5,570 bases of DNA. Source: Phycisphaerae bacterium. GTDB taxonomy: Bacteria > Planctomycetota > Phycisphaerae > Sedimentisphaerales > Anaerobacaceae. The position numbers and the translations under genes were made by a program. Shown piece after piece: positions 1 through 5,570 of the stretch (the stretch's first letter is position 1; every line of letters starts with the position of its first letter). The notes beneath the pieces were generated by a model. It searched no databases, had not been told where the DNA came from, and was given only the letters and a program-made list of their open reading frames with translations. The stretch spans positions 1 through 5,570 of the forward strand of contig JAUVYZ010000155.1 of assembly GCA_030602845.1 (NCBI GenBank), in the 5' to 3' direction.

Positions 1-122
1 CTGCGAAACATCCGGAAGTGGTCAAGCGGCTTTCAGGCCTCGCTGATAAAATGCGTGAAGACCTCGGCGATTCGACAAAGAAAATGACAGGAAAAAACAG
101 AAGACCGCCCGGACAGCTATAG
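1..122 (+). CDS. Sulfatase, C-terminal end only (partial)
   Basis: An open frame enters from the left edge (first full codon at 3) and ends with TAG at 120-122, giving 39 residues. They read AKHPEVVKRLSGLADKMRED, then LGDS, and finish in a basic, proline-containing tail (KNRRPPGQL). The pattern 'HPEVVKRL..LADKMREDLGD' followed by a G/R/P-rich end is typical of the extreme C-terminus of arylsulfatase-like (formylglycine-dependent) sulfatases, which are abundant in Planctomycetota and remove sulfate esters from polysaccharides. The catalytic Cys/Ser motif would lie upstream and is not visible, so the substrate and even the intactness of the gene cannot be judged. It ends 18 bases before the GH39 gene on the same strand, which suggests one transcript. 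The family call rests on this short tail alone. Confidence 0.72.
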   Translation, partial: AKHPEVVKRLSGLADKMREDLGDSTKKMTGKNRRPPGQL

Positions 123-140
123 AGCGAAGGAGTCCGTTTT

Positions 141-1892
141 ATGAATCCCCAACACTCGAAAAGCGCGGTGAGCAAGTTTCTTTGTTCTGTTCTGTGCAGT
201 GCGCTTGTCATTACCATTGGTTATGCGAAAGATGTGGCGAGCGCGGCTGCCAAAAGGGATGAACAGACCAAACCGGCGATGCAGCAATGCGGTGACCCTG
301 TCAAAATCGTTGTAGATGCTACTGTCTCAGGCAAGCCGTTGCGGCACGTCTGGCAATACTACGGATACGACGAGTGCAACTACACCACCACACCCCGTGC
401 ACGACGGCTGATGAGAACGCTGGCCGGGGTCAATGCCGCACCGGTTTATCTCCGCCAACATTATCTGTTGGTTACTGGTGATGGCAAACCGGTGCTGAAG
501 TGGGGTTCCACGAACGCCTACACGGAGGACCCTGCCGGCAACCCCGTGTATGACTGGCGGATTATGGACGGGATTATGGATGCCGTGGTTAGCTCCGGTT
601 GTCGACCACTGGTAGAGATCGGCTTTATGCCGAAAGCTCTCTCCGTCAAGCCGGAACCCTACCAGAACGCCCGGTCATTTTCGAAAGTGGGCGCCGGCGT
701 CTCGCATCCGCCAAAGGACTACAACAGGTGGGCAGAGCTGATTCGCGAATGGGCGCGCCACAGCAAGCAAAGATATGAGCAGGTCGCGGAGACCTGGTTG
801 TGGGAACTGTGGAACGAGCCGGACATTTTCTACTGGCGAGGGTCGCTTGAAGAATACTGCAAGCTGTTCGACTACACAGAATATGCCCTGCACGAAGTAA
901 TGCCGAAAGCGATTCTTGGCGGCCCCCACGTGGCGAACGCCGGGTCAGCCTTCTTTCGCCAATTCCTGGAGCATTGTGCGTCCGGCAAGAACGCCGTCAC
1001 GGGCCGGCGGAGCACACGTCTCGACTATATCGGATTTCATTCCAAGGGAAGTACGAAGTTCGTCAACGGACATCCACAATTGAATATAGGGCGGAATTTA
1101 TCTAATATCGAACGTGGGTTTTCCGTGATTGCAGGTTTTCCGGAATTCAGCCACACTCCCGTCATCATCGGCGAATGCGATCCGGAGGGCATGGCAGCCC
1201 GCTCGTCGCGAGCCCATCCCGCTAACGGCTACCGCAACGGCAGTCCCTACGCTGCCTACGAGGTCGCGCTGATGAAGCACACCATCGACCTGGCAGCACG
1301 CCGGGGCATAAATCTGCAGGGCGTGCTGACGTGGGCTTTTATGTTTGATGGAAAAGATTACTTCGAGGGGTTTCGCACCTTGTCAACCAACGGAATTCAC
1401 AAGCCGGTGCTAAACGCCTTTAAGATGCTGGGAATGCTTCAGGGTAAGCGTATCCCGGCAGTCAGTAGCGGGTCTCTTGGTCTGGCTCACATTCTTGAAA
1501 AAAGCGTTCGGGAAAGGCCGGATATCGACGGATTGGCCACAGCTACCGATGAAACCGTACAGGTCCTCGTTTGGAACTACCATGATGACATGGTCCCGGC
1601 GGTCCCCACTGCCGTGCGACTGACCATCAGGATGCCTAAGGACGCTCACTTACGGGCACGGGTGAACCATTATCGGATTGACGATACCCACAGCAATGCC
1701 TACACGCGGTGGCTTGAGCGCAACAGTCCGCAGAAACCCACACCTGCTGTGCTGGCCGAATTGCATGCCGCCGCTGAGTTGGAAATGCTCGAGCCGGTCC
1801 GGTTCTATGATGTTCGCGACGGAGAAGTGCAGCTGAATTTCAGCTTGCCTCGATATGCAGTCTCATTCGTCGAACTTCGTTGGTGGCCGTGA
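141..1892 (+). CDS. Secreted GH39-family glycoside hydrolase (beta-xylosidase-like)
   Basis: This 583-residue protein probably hydrolyses beta-linked xylose or a related sugar outside the cytoplasm. Residues 1-29 look like a signal peptide: basic start, hydrophobic run FLCSVLCSALVITIGYA, with cleavage near A29 or A35. A TIM-barrel spans about 55-430. WELWNEPD (221-228) supplies the acid/base E226, and VIIGECDPEG (341-350) supplies the likely nucleophile E345. The 119-residue spacing fits retaining GH39 enzymes of clan GH-A. The remainder, about 465-583, resembles the beta-sandwich of the family, including YRIDDTHSNAYTRW (511-524) and the ending SFVELRW. The ATG is supported by AAGGAG at 127-132, eight bases upstream. 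The gene is complete, and with the sulfatase before it suggests degradation of a sulfated glycan. The family is fairly certain. The substrate is not: GH39 also includes alpha-L-iduronidases and other activities. Cysteine placement around E345 is unusual. Confidence 0.88.
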   Translation: MNPQHSKSAVSKFLCSVLCSALVITIGYAKDVASAAAKRDEQTKPAMQQCGDPVKIVVDATVSGKPLRHVWQYYGYDECNYTTTPRARRLMRTLAGVNAAPVYLRQHYLLVTGDGKPVLKWGSTNAYTEDPAGNPVYDWRIMDGIMDAVVSSGCRPLVEIGFMPKALSVKPEPYQNARSFSKVGAGVSHPPKDYNRWAELIREWARHSKQRYEQVAETWLWELWNEPDIFYWRGSLEEYCKLFDYTEYALHEVMPKAILGGPHVANAGSAFFRQFLEHCASGKNAVTGRRSTRLDYIGFHSKGSTKFVNGHPQLNIGRNLSNIERGFSVIAGFPEFSHTPVIIGECDPEGMAARSSRAHPANGYRNGSPYAAYEVALMKHTIDLAARRGINLQGVLTWAFMFDGKDYFEGFRTLSTNGIHKPVLNAFKMLGMLQGKRIPAVSSGSLGLAHILEKSVRERPDIDGLATATDETVQVLVWNYHDDMVPAVPTAVRLTIRMPKDAHLRARVNHYRIDDTHSNAYTRWLERNSPQKPTPAVLAELHAAAELEMLEPVRFYDVRDGEVQLNFSLPRYAVSFVELRWWP

Positions 1893-1908
1893 GCCACGCC
1901 GCGCCATG

Positions 1909-1942
1909 TGGCCCGTGATAACCTTACGGCCCATACCGTTTT
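1909..1942 (+). terminator. Weak candidate terminator after the GH39 gene
   Basis: Seventeen bases past the GH39 stop, TGGCCCGT (1909-1916) can pair with ACGGCCCA (1926-1933), with seven of eight pairs and one C-C mismatch around a nine-base loop. TTTT follows at 1939-1942. A competing small hairpin, ACGG (1926-1929) with CCGT (1936-1939), runs straight into the T run. GTGGC/GCCAC repeats at 1883-1912 offer further alternative folds. The stem is imperfect and the T run short, so this is at best a weak intrinsic terminator. Its position between two operons with different roles is the main support. Confidence 0.3.
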
Positions 1943-2027
1943 GTAAGCCGATCGCAAGCGCAGTGCGAGTCGCTGCCGGTCAGTCTTCCACTTTGTCGCC
2001 TATCGGGTAACGCCTGCGGGCTTGCTA

Positions 2028-2056
2028 TTGCAAAGTTTACTGTTTTTAGCTATTAT
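2028..2056 (+). promoter_or_regulatory. Sigma70-type promoter of the smpB operon
   Basis: TTGCAA (2028-2033) matches four of six bases of the -35 consensus and TATTAT (2051-2056) five of six of the -10, separated by exactly 17 bases. Transcription would start about 7-8 bases after the -10, at 2063-2064, which is the base before or the A of the smpB ATG. The mRNA would therefore be leaderless, which agrees with the lack of any Shine-Dalgarno sequence before that ATG. A small palindrome, TTGC-TATT-GCAA (2022-2033), overlaps the -35 and could be an operator, but there is no other evidence for a regulator. Confidence 0.6.
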
Positions 2057-2063
2057 ATCGCAG

Positions 2064-2567
2064 ATGGCGGCAAAATCGCGTAAGAGTAAGGATAAACAGG
2101 GTTCGGTGGCGGTTAATAAAAAGGCCTATAGGAATTTCGAGCTTATCGAGAAGTTCGAGGCCGGTCTTAGCCTGCTGGGCACCGAGGTAAAATCGCTGCG
2201 GGCCGGTCAGGCTGACCTTGACGGCTCATACGCAAGAGTCGAAAACGAGCAGTGCTGGCTCGTTGGTGCCAAGATTGCCCCTTACCAACAGGCCGGCATG
2301 TCTTTTCATGAGCCGACCAGAAAGAGAAAACTGCTGCTGCACAAGACCGAAATCCGCAGGATAAAAATCAAGCTTGAGCAGCGGGGCTTTACCTTTGTGC
2401 CTTTGCGGATTTATTTTAACGACAGGGGCCTGGCAAAAGTAGAACTGGCCCTGGCCAAAGGCAAAAGACAATACGACAAACGAAAGGTAATTGCCGAACG
2501 CCAGCAGAAGCGGGATGTTGATAGGAGTATGAAAAAGTACCGAAGAAAAGTAAAAGGGAAAAAGTAA
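2064..2567 (+). CDS. smpB: SsrA-binding protein SmpB
   Basis: SmpB binds tmRNA and carries it to stalled ribosomes, where trans-translation frees the ribosome and tags the unfinished protein. The 167-residue product has the family hallmarks: VNKKAYRNFELIEKFEAGL near the start, GTEVKSLRAG, a central EPTRKRKLLLHK block, and AKGKRQYDKR (usual form GKKxYDKR) before a lysine/arginine-rich tail that enters the decoding site. Length is normal for the family (about 150-165). The frame also runs upstream to a TTG at 2022, which would add 14 hydrophobic residues (LLQSLLFLAIISQ). I reject that extension because it lies over the promoter, has no ribosome-binding site and is not part of SmpB. The tmRNA gene ssrA, often near smpB, is not in this window. 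It is the first gene of the run reaching 4609. Confidence 0.95.
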   Translation: MAAKSRKSKDKQGSVAVNKKAYRNFELIEKFEAGLSLLGTEVKSLRAGQADLDGSYARVENEQCWLVGAKIAPYQQAGMSFHEPTRKRKLLLHKTEIRRIKIKLEQRGFTFVPLRIYFNDRGLAKVELALAKGKRQYDKRKVIAERQQKRDVDRSMKKYRRKVKGKK

Positions 2568-2590
2568 AAAATTTACAGGAATTTTCAATT

Positions 2591-2983
2591 ATGGCTGAAG
2601 AAGAAAAAAAAGAAGAAAAGAAGATTATAGTTGACGAGGACTGGAAGCAGCAGGCGCAGAAGGAGAAAGAGATATTAGCTGCGCAAGAAGAAGCTGAGAA
2701 AGAAGAGGCCCAGGAAGAAAGTAAGCGCCGTGGGCCTTTGCCGAAGGGTAATTTTGCTGCGCTGGTAAGTATGCTTGTTACGCAGGCGATGTTTGCCTTG
2801 GGCCTGCTGCAAGTAAAGGGGCAGGAACAGAGAGAGCCGGATTTGGACATGGCGAAATACAATATCGACATGCTCGAGGCACTTCAAGAGAAGACCAAAG
2901 GCAATTTGACCGAACAGGAAGAAAAGGTTCTTGAAAACACACTCAACGAAGTTCGTATGGCCTACGTTAAGGTCGCAGGGTAA
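2591..2983 (+). CDS. DUF1844 family protein of unknown function
   Basis: A 130-residue protein in two parts. Residues 1-50 are extremely rich in Glu and Lys (MAEEEKKEEKK, then QKEKEILAAQEEAEKEEAQEE) and are likely helical or disordered. Residues 50-128 match DUF1844: FAALVSMLVTQAMFALGLL (55-73) is a hydrophobic helix, followed by DMAKYNIDMLEALQEKTKGN and LTEQEEKVLENTLNEVRMAY. The motif IDMLxxLxEKTKGNLTxxE is the family signature. No catalytic residues are evident, and no signal peptide precedes the acidic N-terminus. It may be a small cytoplasmic or membrane-associated helical protein. AGGA at 2577-2580 lies ten bases before the ATG. The gene follows smpB by 23 bases and precedes trpC by six, so it is surely co-transcribed with them. 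Its role is unknown. Confidence 0.87.
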   Translation: MAEEEKKEEKKIIVDEDWKQQAQKEKEILAAQEEAEKEEAQEESKRRGPLPKGNFAALVSMLVTQAMFALGLLQVKGQEQREPDLDMAKYNIDMLEALQEKTKGNLTEQEEKVLENTLNEVRMAYVKVAG

Positions 2984-2989
2984 ATTACA

Positions 2990-3793
2990 TTGGCGAATAT
3001 ATTAGATAAAATCATTGCCGACAAAAGGGCGGAAGTAAAGGTTCGTCGGTCGCAAACAAGCATCGAGGAGCTTGAAGCACGCATACGTTCGCTGGATAAG
3101 TGCCGCAACTTCTACAAGGCTGTCACCAGGCCCAACAGCCGGGGCATAAACGTTATCGCCGAGGTCAAAAAGGCCTCGCCGTCGGCCGGGCTTATTCGCG
3201 AGGATTTTGACCCTGTGGACATTGCGCGAACCTATAAAAAATGTGGTGCCGATGCAATCAGCGTTCTAACCGATGAGAAATATTTTCAAGGCCGGCTCGA
3301 ATATATAGACCGGATAAAGGGGGCGCTTGATTTGCCTGTTTTGCGAAAGGATTTTATTATCGACCTCTGGCAGGTGTATGAATCCCGCGCCGCCGGTGCC
3401 GATGCGATACTCTTAATAGCAGAAGCCCTGAAGCCCGGCGAGCTAATGGACTTGATGATAGCGGCAGCGGAGCTGACGTTAACGGTGCTTTTGGAAATCC
3501 ACCGGGCCGATACGCTGCTGGCGGTACGCAGCCTGATTGGCTTTCCTAAAAAAGGATACAGCGTTCTCGGAATCAACAATCGTAACCTGACCACAATGGA
3601 GGTGGATTTGAATACGACCAGCCGGTTGGCCGAACTTATCGACAACAAAAACGAGCTGGTTGCCGAAAGCGGAATAAAAACGTGCGCCGACGTCGAAAAG
3701 CTCAAGTCCATCGGCGTAAGGGCCGTTCTGATTGGCCAGGTGCTGTGCGGGAGCGCTGATATCGAAGAAAAATTCACTGAGCTGTTTGGCTGA
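2990..3793 (+). CDS. trpC: Indole-3-glycerol phosphate synthase TrpC
   Basis: This enzyme converts carboxyphenylamino-deoxyribulose phosphate to indole-3-glycerol phosphate, the second-to-last step before tryptophan. The 267-residue (beta/alpha)8 protein keeps the expected active site: IAEVKKASPS (56-65, with E58 and K60), PVLRKDFI (116-123, with K120), E169 in VLLEIH, N196 in GINNRNL, and S227 in AESGI. About 260 residues is normal length. The start is TTG at 2990, giving MANILDKIIADKRAEV, the usual family opening; AGGG at 2977-2980 could act as ribosome-binding site. The start lies six bases after the DUF1844 stop, which suggests translational coupling. Two oddities: about six extra residues (SLIGFPKKGYSV, 181-192) lie just before the GINNRN strand, and the common LM of the phosphate-binding end is LC (252-253). 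No other trp gene is in view, so trpC is split from any trp operon. Confidence 0.95.
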   Translation: MANILDKIIADKRAEVKVRRSQTSIEELEARIRSLDKCRNFYKAVTRPNSRGINVIAEVKKASPSAGLIREDFDPVDIARTYKKCGADAISVLTDEKYFQGRLEYIDRIKGALDLPVLRKDFIIDLWQVYESRAAGADAILLIAEALKPGELMDLMIAAAELTLTVLLEIHRADTLLAVRSLIGFPKKGYSVLGINNRNLTTMEVDLNTTSRLAELIDNKNELVAESGIKTCADVEKLKSIGVRAVLIGQVLCGSADIEEKFTELFG

Positions 3794-3805
3794 TAACTAT
3801 CTGAT

Positions 3806-4609
3806 ATGCACTATTTTATTTTAGCGGCGATTGGTGTTTTCATGGGTCTTTTTGGCGGCCTGCTTGGCATCGGCGGCTCGGTGATTATGATTCCCGCCCT
3901 GGTATTTGCGTTCGGCGAAAACCAGCATCTCTATCAGGCCTCGGCGATGATTTGCAACTTCTTCGTTGGTGCCTCAGCGGTAATAGTTCATAAAAAGGCT
4001 GATGTCCTGGTGATGGGCGTTATTAAATGGCTGATTCCTGCTGCTGCTTTGGGGATTATAATTGGCGTTGCAATCAGTAACAGCTCCGTTTTTGCCCGCG
4101 ACAACAGTTACCTTTTGGCCCGTATCCTTGGGCTCTTTATGGTTTATGTGGTTGTTTACAATTGTTTAACGTTTGGCAAGCGCCGTGGCGGAGTGGACGG
4201 CTTTGATATTTCCAGAACCAAACGCTCGGTGCCTTTGACTATCCTCTGCGGCCTGCTAAGCGGAATATCAGCGGGGATGTTGGGGCTCGGCGGCGGTACT
4301 GTTTGCGTTCCCGCTCAGCAGTTTTTTTTGAAAATGCCGTTGAAAAGGGCTATCAGTAATTCCGCCGCGACCATCGCTTCAATCGCCATTATAGGAGCGT
4401 TTTACAAGAACATAACCCTCTCGCAACATAATATCGCCGTAGCAGAATCTCTAAAGATAGCAATGGTCGTTGTCCCCGGTGCGGTTGTGGGTGCCTTTTT
4501 AGGTAGCCGGGGTATGCATAAACTGCACAGCGACATAGTCAGGGCCGTCTTTGTCCTGTTGGCTGCTCTTGCCTGTTATAAACTGCTTACGGTAGCGCCA
4601 GCCGGTTAG
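3806..4609 (+). CDS. TauE/SafE family membrane permease (former DUF81)
   Basis: A 267-residue integral membrane protein made of two similar halves. Each begins with a hydrophobic helix and a glycine-rich motif: FMGLFGGLLGIGGSVIMIP (12-30) and GISAGMLGLGGGTVCVPA (153-170). Each is followed by an alanine/asparagine-rich helix (ASAMICNFFVGASAV and ISNSAATIASIAIIGAF). About eight membrane segments are expected, with a basic loop at 124-142 between the halves. This is the TauE/SafE pattern. Members export or import sulfite, sulfonates, sulfoacetate and other small anions, so the substrate here cannot be named. The ATG at 3806 is twelve bases after trpC and starts right before the first helix. No Shine-Dalgarno site is visible, so translation may depend on ribosomes leaving trpC. 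A link to sulfate from the upstream sulfatase is tempting, but the genes are in different transcription units. Confidence 0.88.
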   Translation: MHYFILAAIGVFMGLFGGLLGIGGSVIMIPALVFAFGENQHLYQASAMICNFFVGASAVIVHKKADVLVMGVIKWLIPAAALGIIIGVAISNSSVFARDNSYLLARILGLFMVYVVVYNCLTFGKRRGGVDGFDISRTKRSVPLTILCGLLSGISAGMLGLGGGTVCVPAQQFFLKMPLKRAISNSAATIASIAIIGAFYKNITLSQHNIAVAESLKIAMVVVPGAVVGAFLGSRGMHKLHSDIVRAVFVLLAALACYKLLTVAPAG

Positions 4610-4642
4610 CCGTTAGCGATAAGCCCGAAGGCGGCTATTAGC
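4607..4642. terminator. Imperfect inverted repeat between convergent genes
   Basis: TAGCCG (4607-4612, including the permease stop codon) pairs with CGGCTA (4632-4637). Inside, GCC-CGAA-GGC (4623-4632) forms a small hairpin that on the - strand has the stable TTCG loop. An alternative pairing joins GCGATAAGCC (4616-4625) with GGCTATTAGC (4633-4642) at seven of ten positions. The position between the permease and convergent glnS suits a shared terminator, but there is no T run directly after the stem on either strand. Intrinsic termination is therefore uncertain. Confidence 0.3.
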
Positions 4643-4679
4643 ATAAAAGACGTTGTCGGTGGCAAAGTCGCGATTCCCC

Positions 4680-5570
4680 CTACCTGTTCTTCTGCGCTTT
4701 CTGGATTTTAGCCCACGGGTCCCGCAGCGTTACCGTCCGATTGAATACGAGCTTCCCGACAGAGCTGTCGGGGTCGACACAAAAATAGCCCAGTCGCTCG
4801 AACTGGTATCGACTTCCCGGCGCGGCGCCGGCCAGAGACGGCTCAACACGGCATGAGAGGAGCGTTTCCAGCGAGTTCGGATTCACGTTAGATTTGAAAT
4901 CTTCGTCAATCTCTACATCGTCCGGGTTTTGGTTTGTGAAGAGATGGTCATACAACCGCACTTCAGCTTTGAGCGAGTGCTCGGCCGAAACCCAGTGCAA
5001 TGTTGCCTTGACCTTGCGACCGTCGGCAGAATCACCGCCTCGCGTGGCCTGGTCATACGTGCAGTGTAACTCCACGATTTGGCCATTCGCATCCTTAACA
5101 ATGTCCTTACAGGTGACAAAGTATGCATATCTCAGGCGAATCTCCCGGCCGGGGGCAAGGCGGTAGAATTTTTTCGGCGGATGTTCCATAAAATCATCTC
5201 TTTCGATGTAAAGCTCCCGCGAAAAAGGAACCTTCCGCATGCCGGCGTTTGGGTCTTCCGGATTGTTGATAGCTTCAAGCTCTTCGGCCTTATTCTCGGG
5301 ATAATTATCGATAACCATTTTGAGCGGCTTGAGGACAGCCATAACGCGGGCAGATGTCTTGTTCAAATCTTCGCGGAGGCAATGCTCCAATAGTGCGATA
5401 TCAATCGTACTGTTGAACTTATTAATGCCGATGACCTTGCAGAAATTTCGGATAGCCGCCGGTGAGCAGCCGCGCCTCCGCAAGCCGCAAATGGTCGGCA
5501 TCCGGGGGTCGTCCCATCCGCTAACGAGGCCTTCTTCCACCAATTGCAGAAGCTTTCGCTTGCTCATCAC
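4680..5570 (-). CDS. glnS: Glutaminyl-tRNA synthetase, C-terminal half (partial)
   Basis: GlnRS attaches glutamine to tRNA-Gln in the cytoplasm. The 296 visible codons open with GTG-ATG at the window edge, read as V-MSKRKLLQLVEEGLVSGWDD. This is the class I 'KMSKS' signature (MSK in GlnRS), so the GTG is an internal valine and the catalytic half with the HIGH motif lies beyond 5570. GWDDPRMPTICGLRRRG (19-34) is diagnostic for GlnRS/GluRS-II. The helical subdomain then leads to two anticodon-binding beta-barrels, through PFSRELYIERDDF (115-127), to FERLGYFCVDPDS and VFNRTVTLRDPWAK (276-288) at the end. The C-terminal length matches E. coli GlnRS (about 285 residues after MSK). The stop is TAG at 4680-4682. 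It faces the permease gene, 70 bases away. Its presence implies direct glutaminylation of tRNA-Gln, although GatCAB may coexist. Confidence 0.96.
   Translation of the reverse strand: MMSKRKLLQLVEEGLVSGWDDPRMPTICGLRRRGCSPAAIRNFCKVIGINKFNSTIDIALLEHCLREDLNKTSARVMAVLKPLKMVIDNYPENKAEELEAINNPEDPNAGMRKVPFSRELYIERDDFMEHPPKKFYRLAPGREIRLRYAYFVTCKDIVKDANGQIVELHCTYDQATRGGDSADGRKVKATLHWVSAEHSLKAEVRLYDHLFTNQNPDDVEIDEDFKSNVNPNSLETLLSCRVEPSLAGAAPGSRYQFERLGYFCVDPDSSVGKLVFNRTVTLRDPWAKIQKAQKNR

Noticed and set aside
141..230. Lipoprotein signal in the GH39 leader (cysteines at residues 15 and 19)
   Set aside because: Both cysteines lie inside the hydrophobic core, too early for a lipobox; an ordinary signal peptide cleaved near A29-A35 fits better.
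2022..2063. A TTG start at 2022 adding 14 hydrophobic residues to SmpB
   Set aside because: The extension is unlike any SmpB N-terminus, overlaps the -35/-10 promoter and has no ribosome-binding site; ATG at 2064 gives the normal family length.
1893..2063. A possible ssrA (tmRNA) or tRNA gene beside smpB
   Set aside because: The gap is far too short for tmRNA and I see no TPsiC-like arm, acceptor stem or CCA end.
2416..2871. 151-codon open frame on the - strand opposite smpB and the DUF1844 gene
   Set aside because: It is a low-complexity Ser/Phe-rich mirror of the Lys/Glu-rich genes on the other strand and resembles no protein family.
3806..4609. Naming the permease as a sulfite or taurine exporter linked to the sulfatase
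   Set aside because: The family has many substrates, and the gene belongs to the smpB-trpC transcription unit rather than to the sulfatase-GH39 operon.
4653..4856. 67-codon open frame on the + strand over the end of glnS
   Set aside because: It lies antisense to highly conserved GlnRS sequence and has no recognisable domain or convincing ribosome-binding site.
5565..5570. GTG-ATG at the right edge as a true start of a short GlnRS-like protein
   Set aside because: The following MSKRKL is the internal class I synthetase signature, so the gene simply continues beyond the window.

Overview
The window reads as a piece of a bacterial chromosome, most likely from the Planctomycetota (Phycisphaerae-like). 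This is an inference from several weak cues: a sulfatase next to a secreted family-39 glycosidase, a DUF1844 protein beside smpB and trpC, a bacterial-type glutaminyl-tRNA synthetase, TTG start codons and little use of Shine-Dalgarno sites. No single marker gene here proves the phylum.

Layout. (1) Positions 1-1892, + strand: the last 39 codons of a sulfatase, then 18 bases later a complete secreted GH39-type glycoside hydrolase of 583 aa. They look like the end of an operon that breaks down a sulfated or xylose-containing polysaccharide. (2) Positions 1893-2063: an intergenic region with a weak terminator-like fold and, next to the following gene, a good sigma70-type promoter. (3) Positions 2064-4609, + strand: a tight four-gene run, smpB, a DUF1844 protein, trpC and a TauE/SafE-type permease, with gaps of 23, 6 and 12 bases. 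The promoter is so close to smpB that the mRNA is probably leaderless. (4) Positions 4610-4679: a short convergent intergenic region with an imperfect inverted repeat. (5) Positions 4680-5570, - strand: the C-terminal half of glnS, cut by the window edge exactly at its MSK signature.

Functionally, region 1 is catabolic and accessory. Regions 3 and 5 are mostly housekeeping: SmpB serves trans-translation, TrpC makes indole-glycerol phosphate for tryptophan, and GlnRS charges tRNA-Gln. DUF1844 and the permease have no proven substrate or role here. I found no mobile element, CRISPR array, tRNA or rRNA, and no strong case for a wholly new system. The points most worth checking are the leaderless smpB promoter, the conserved-looking but unexplained smpB-DUF1844-trpC linkage, and unusual residues around the GH39 nucleophile.
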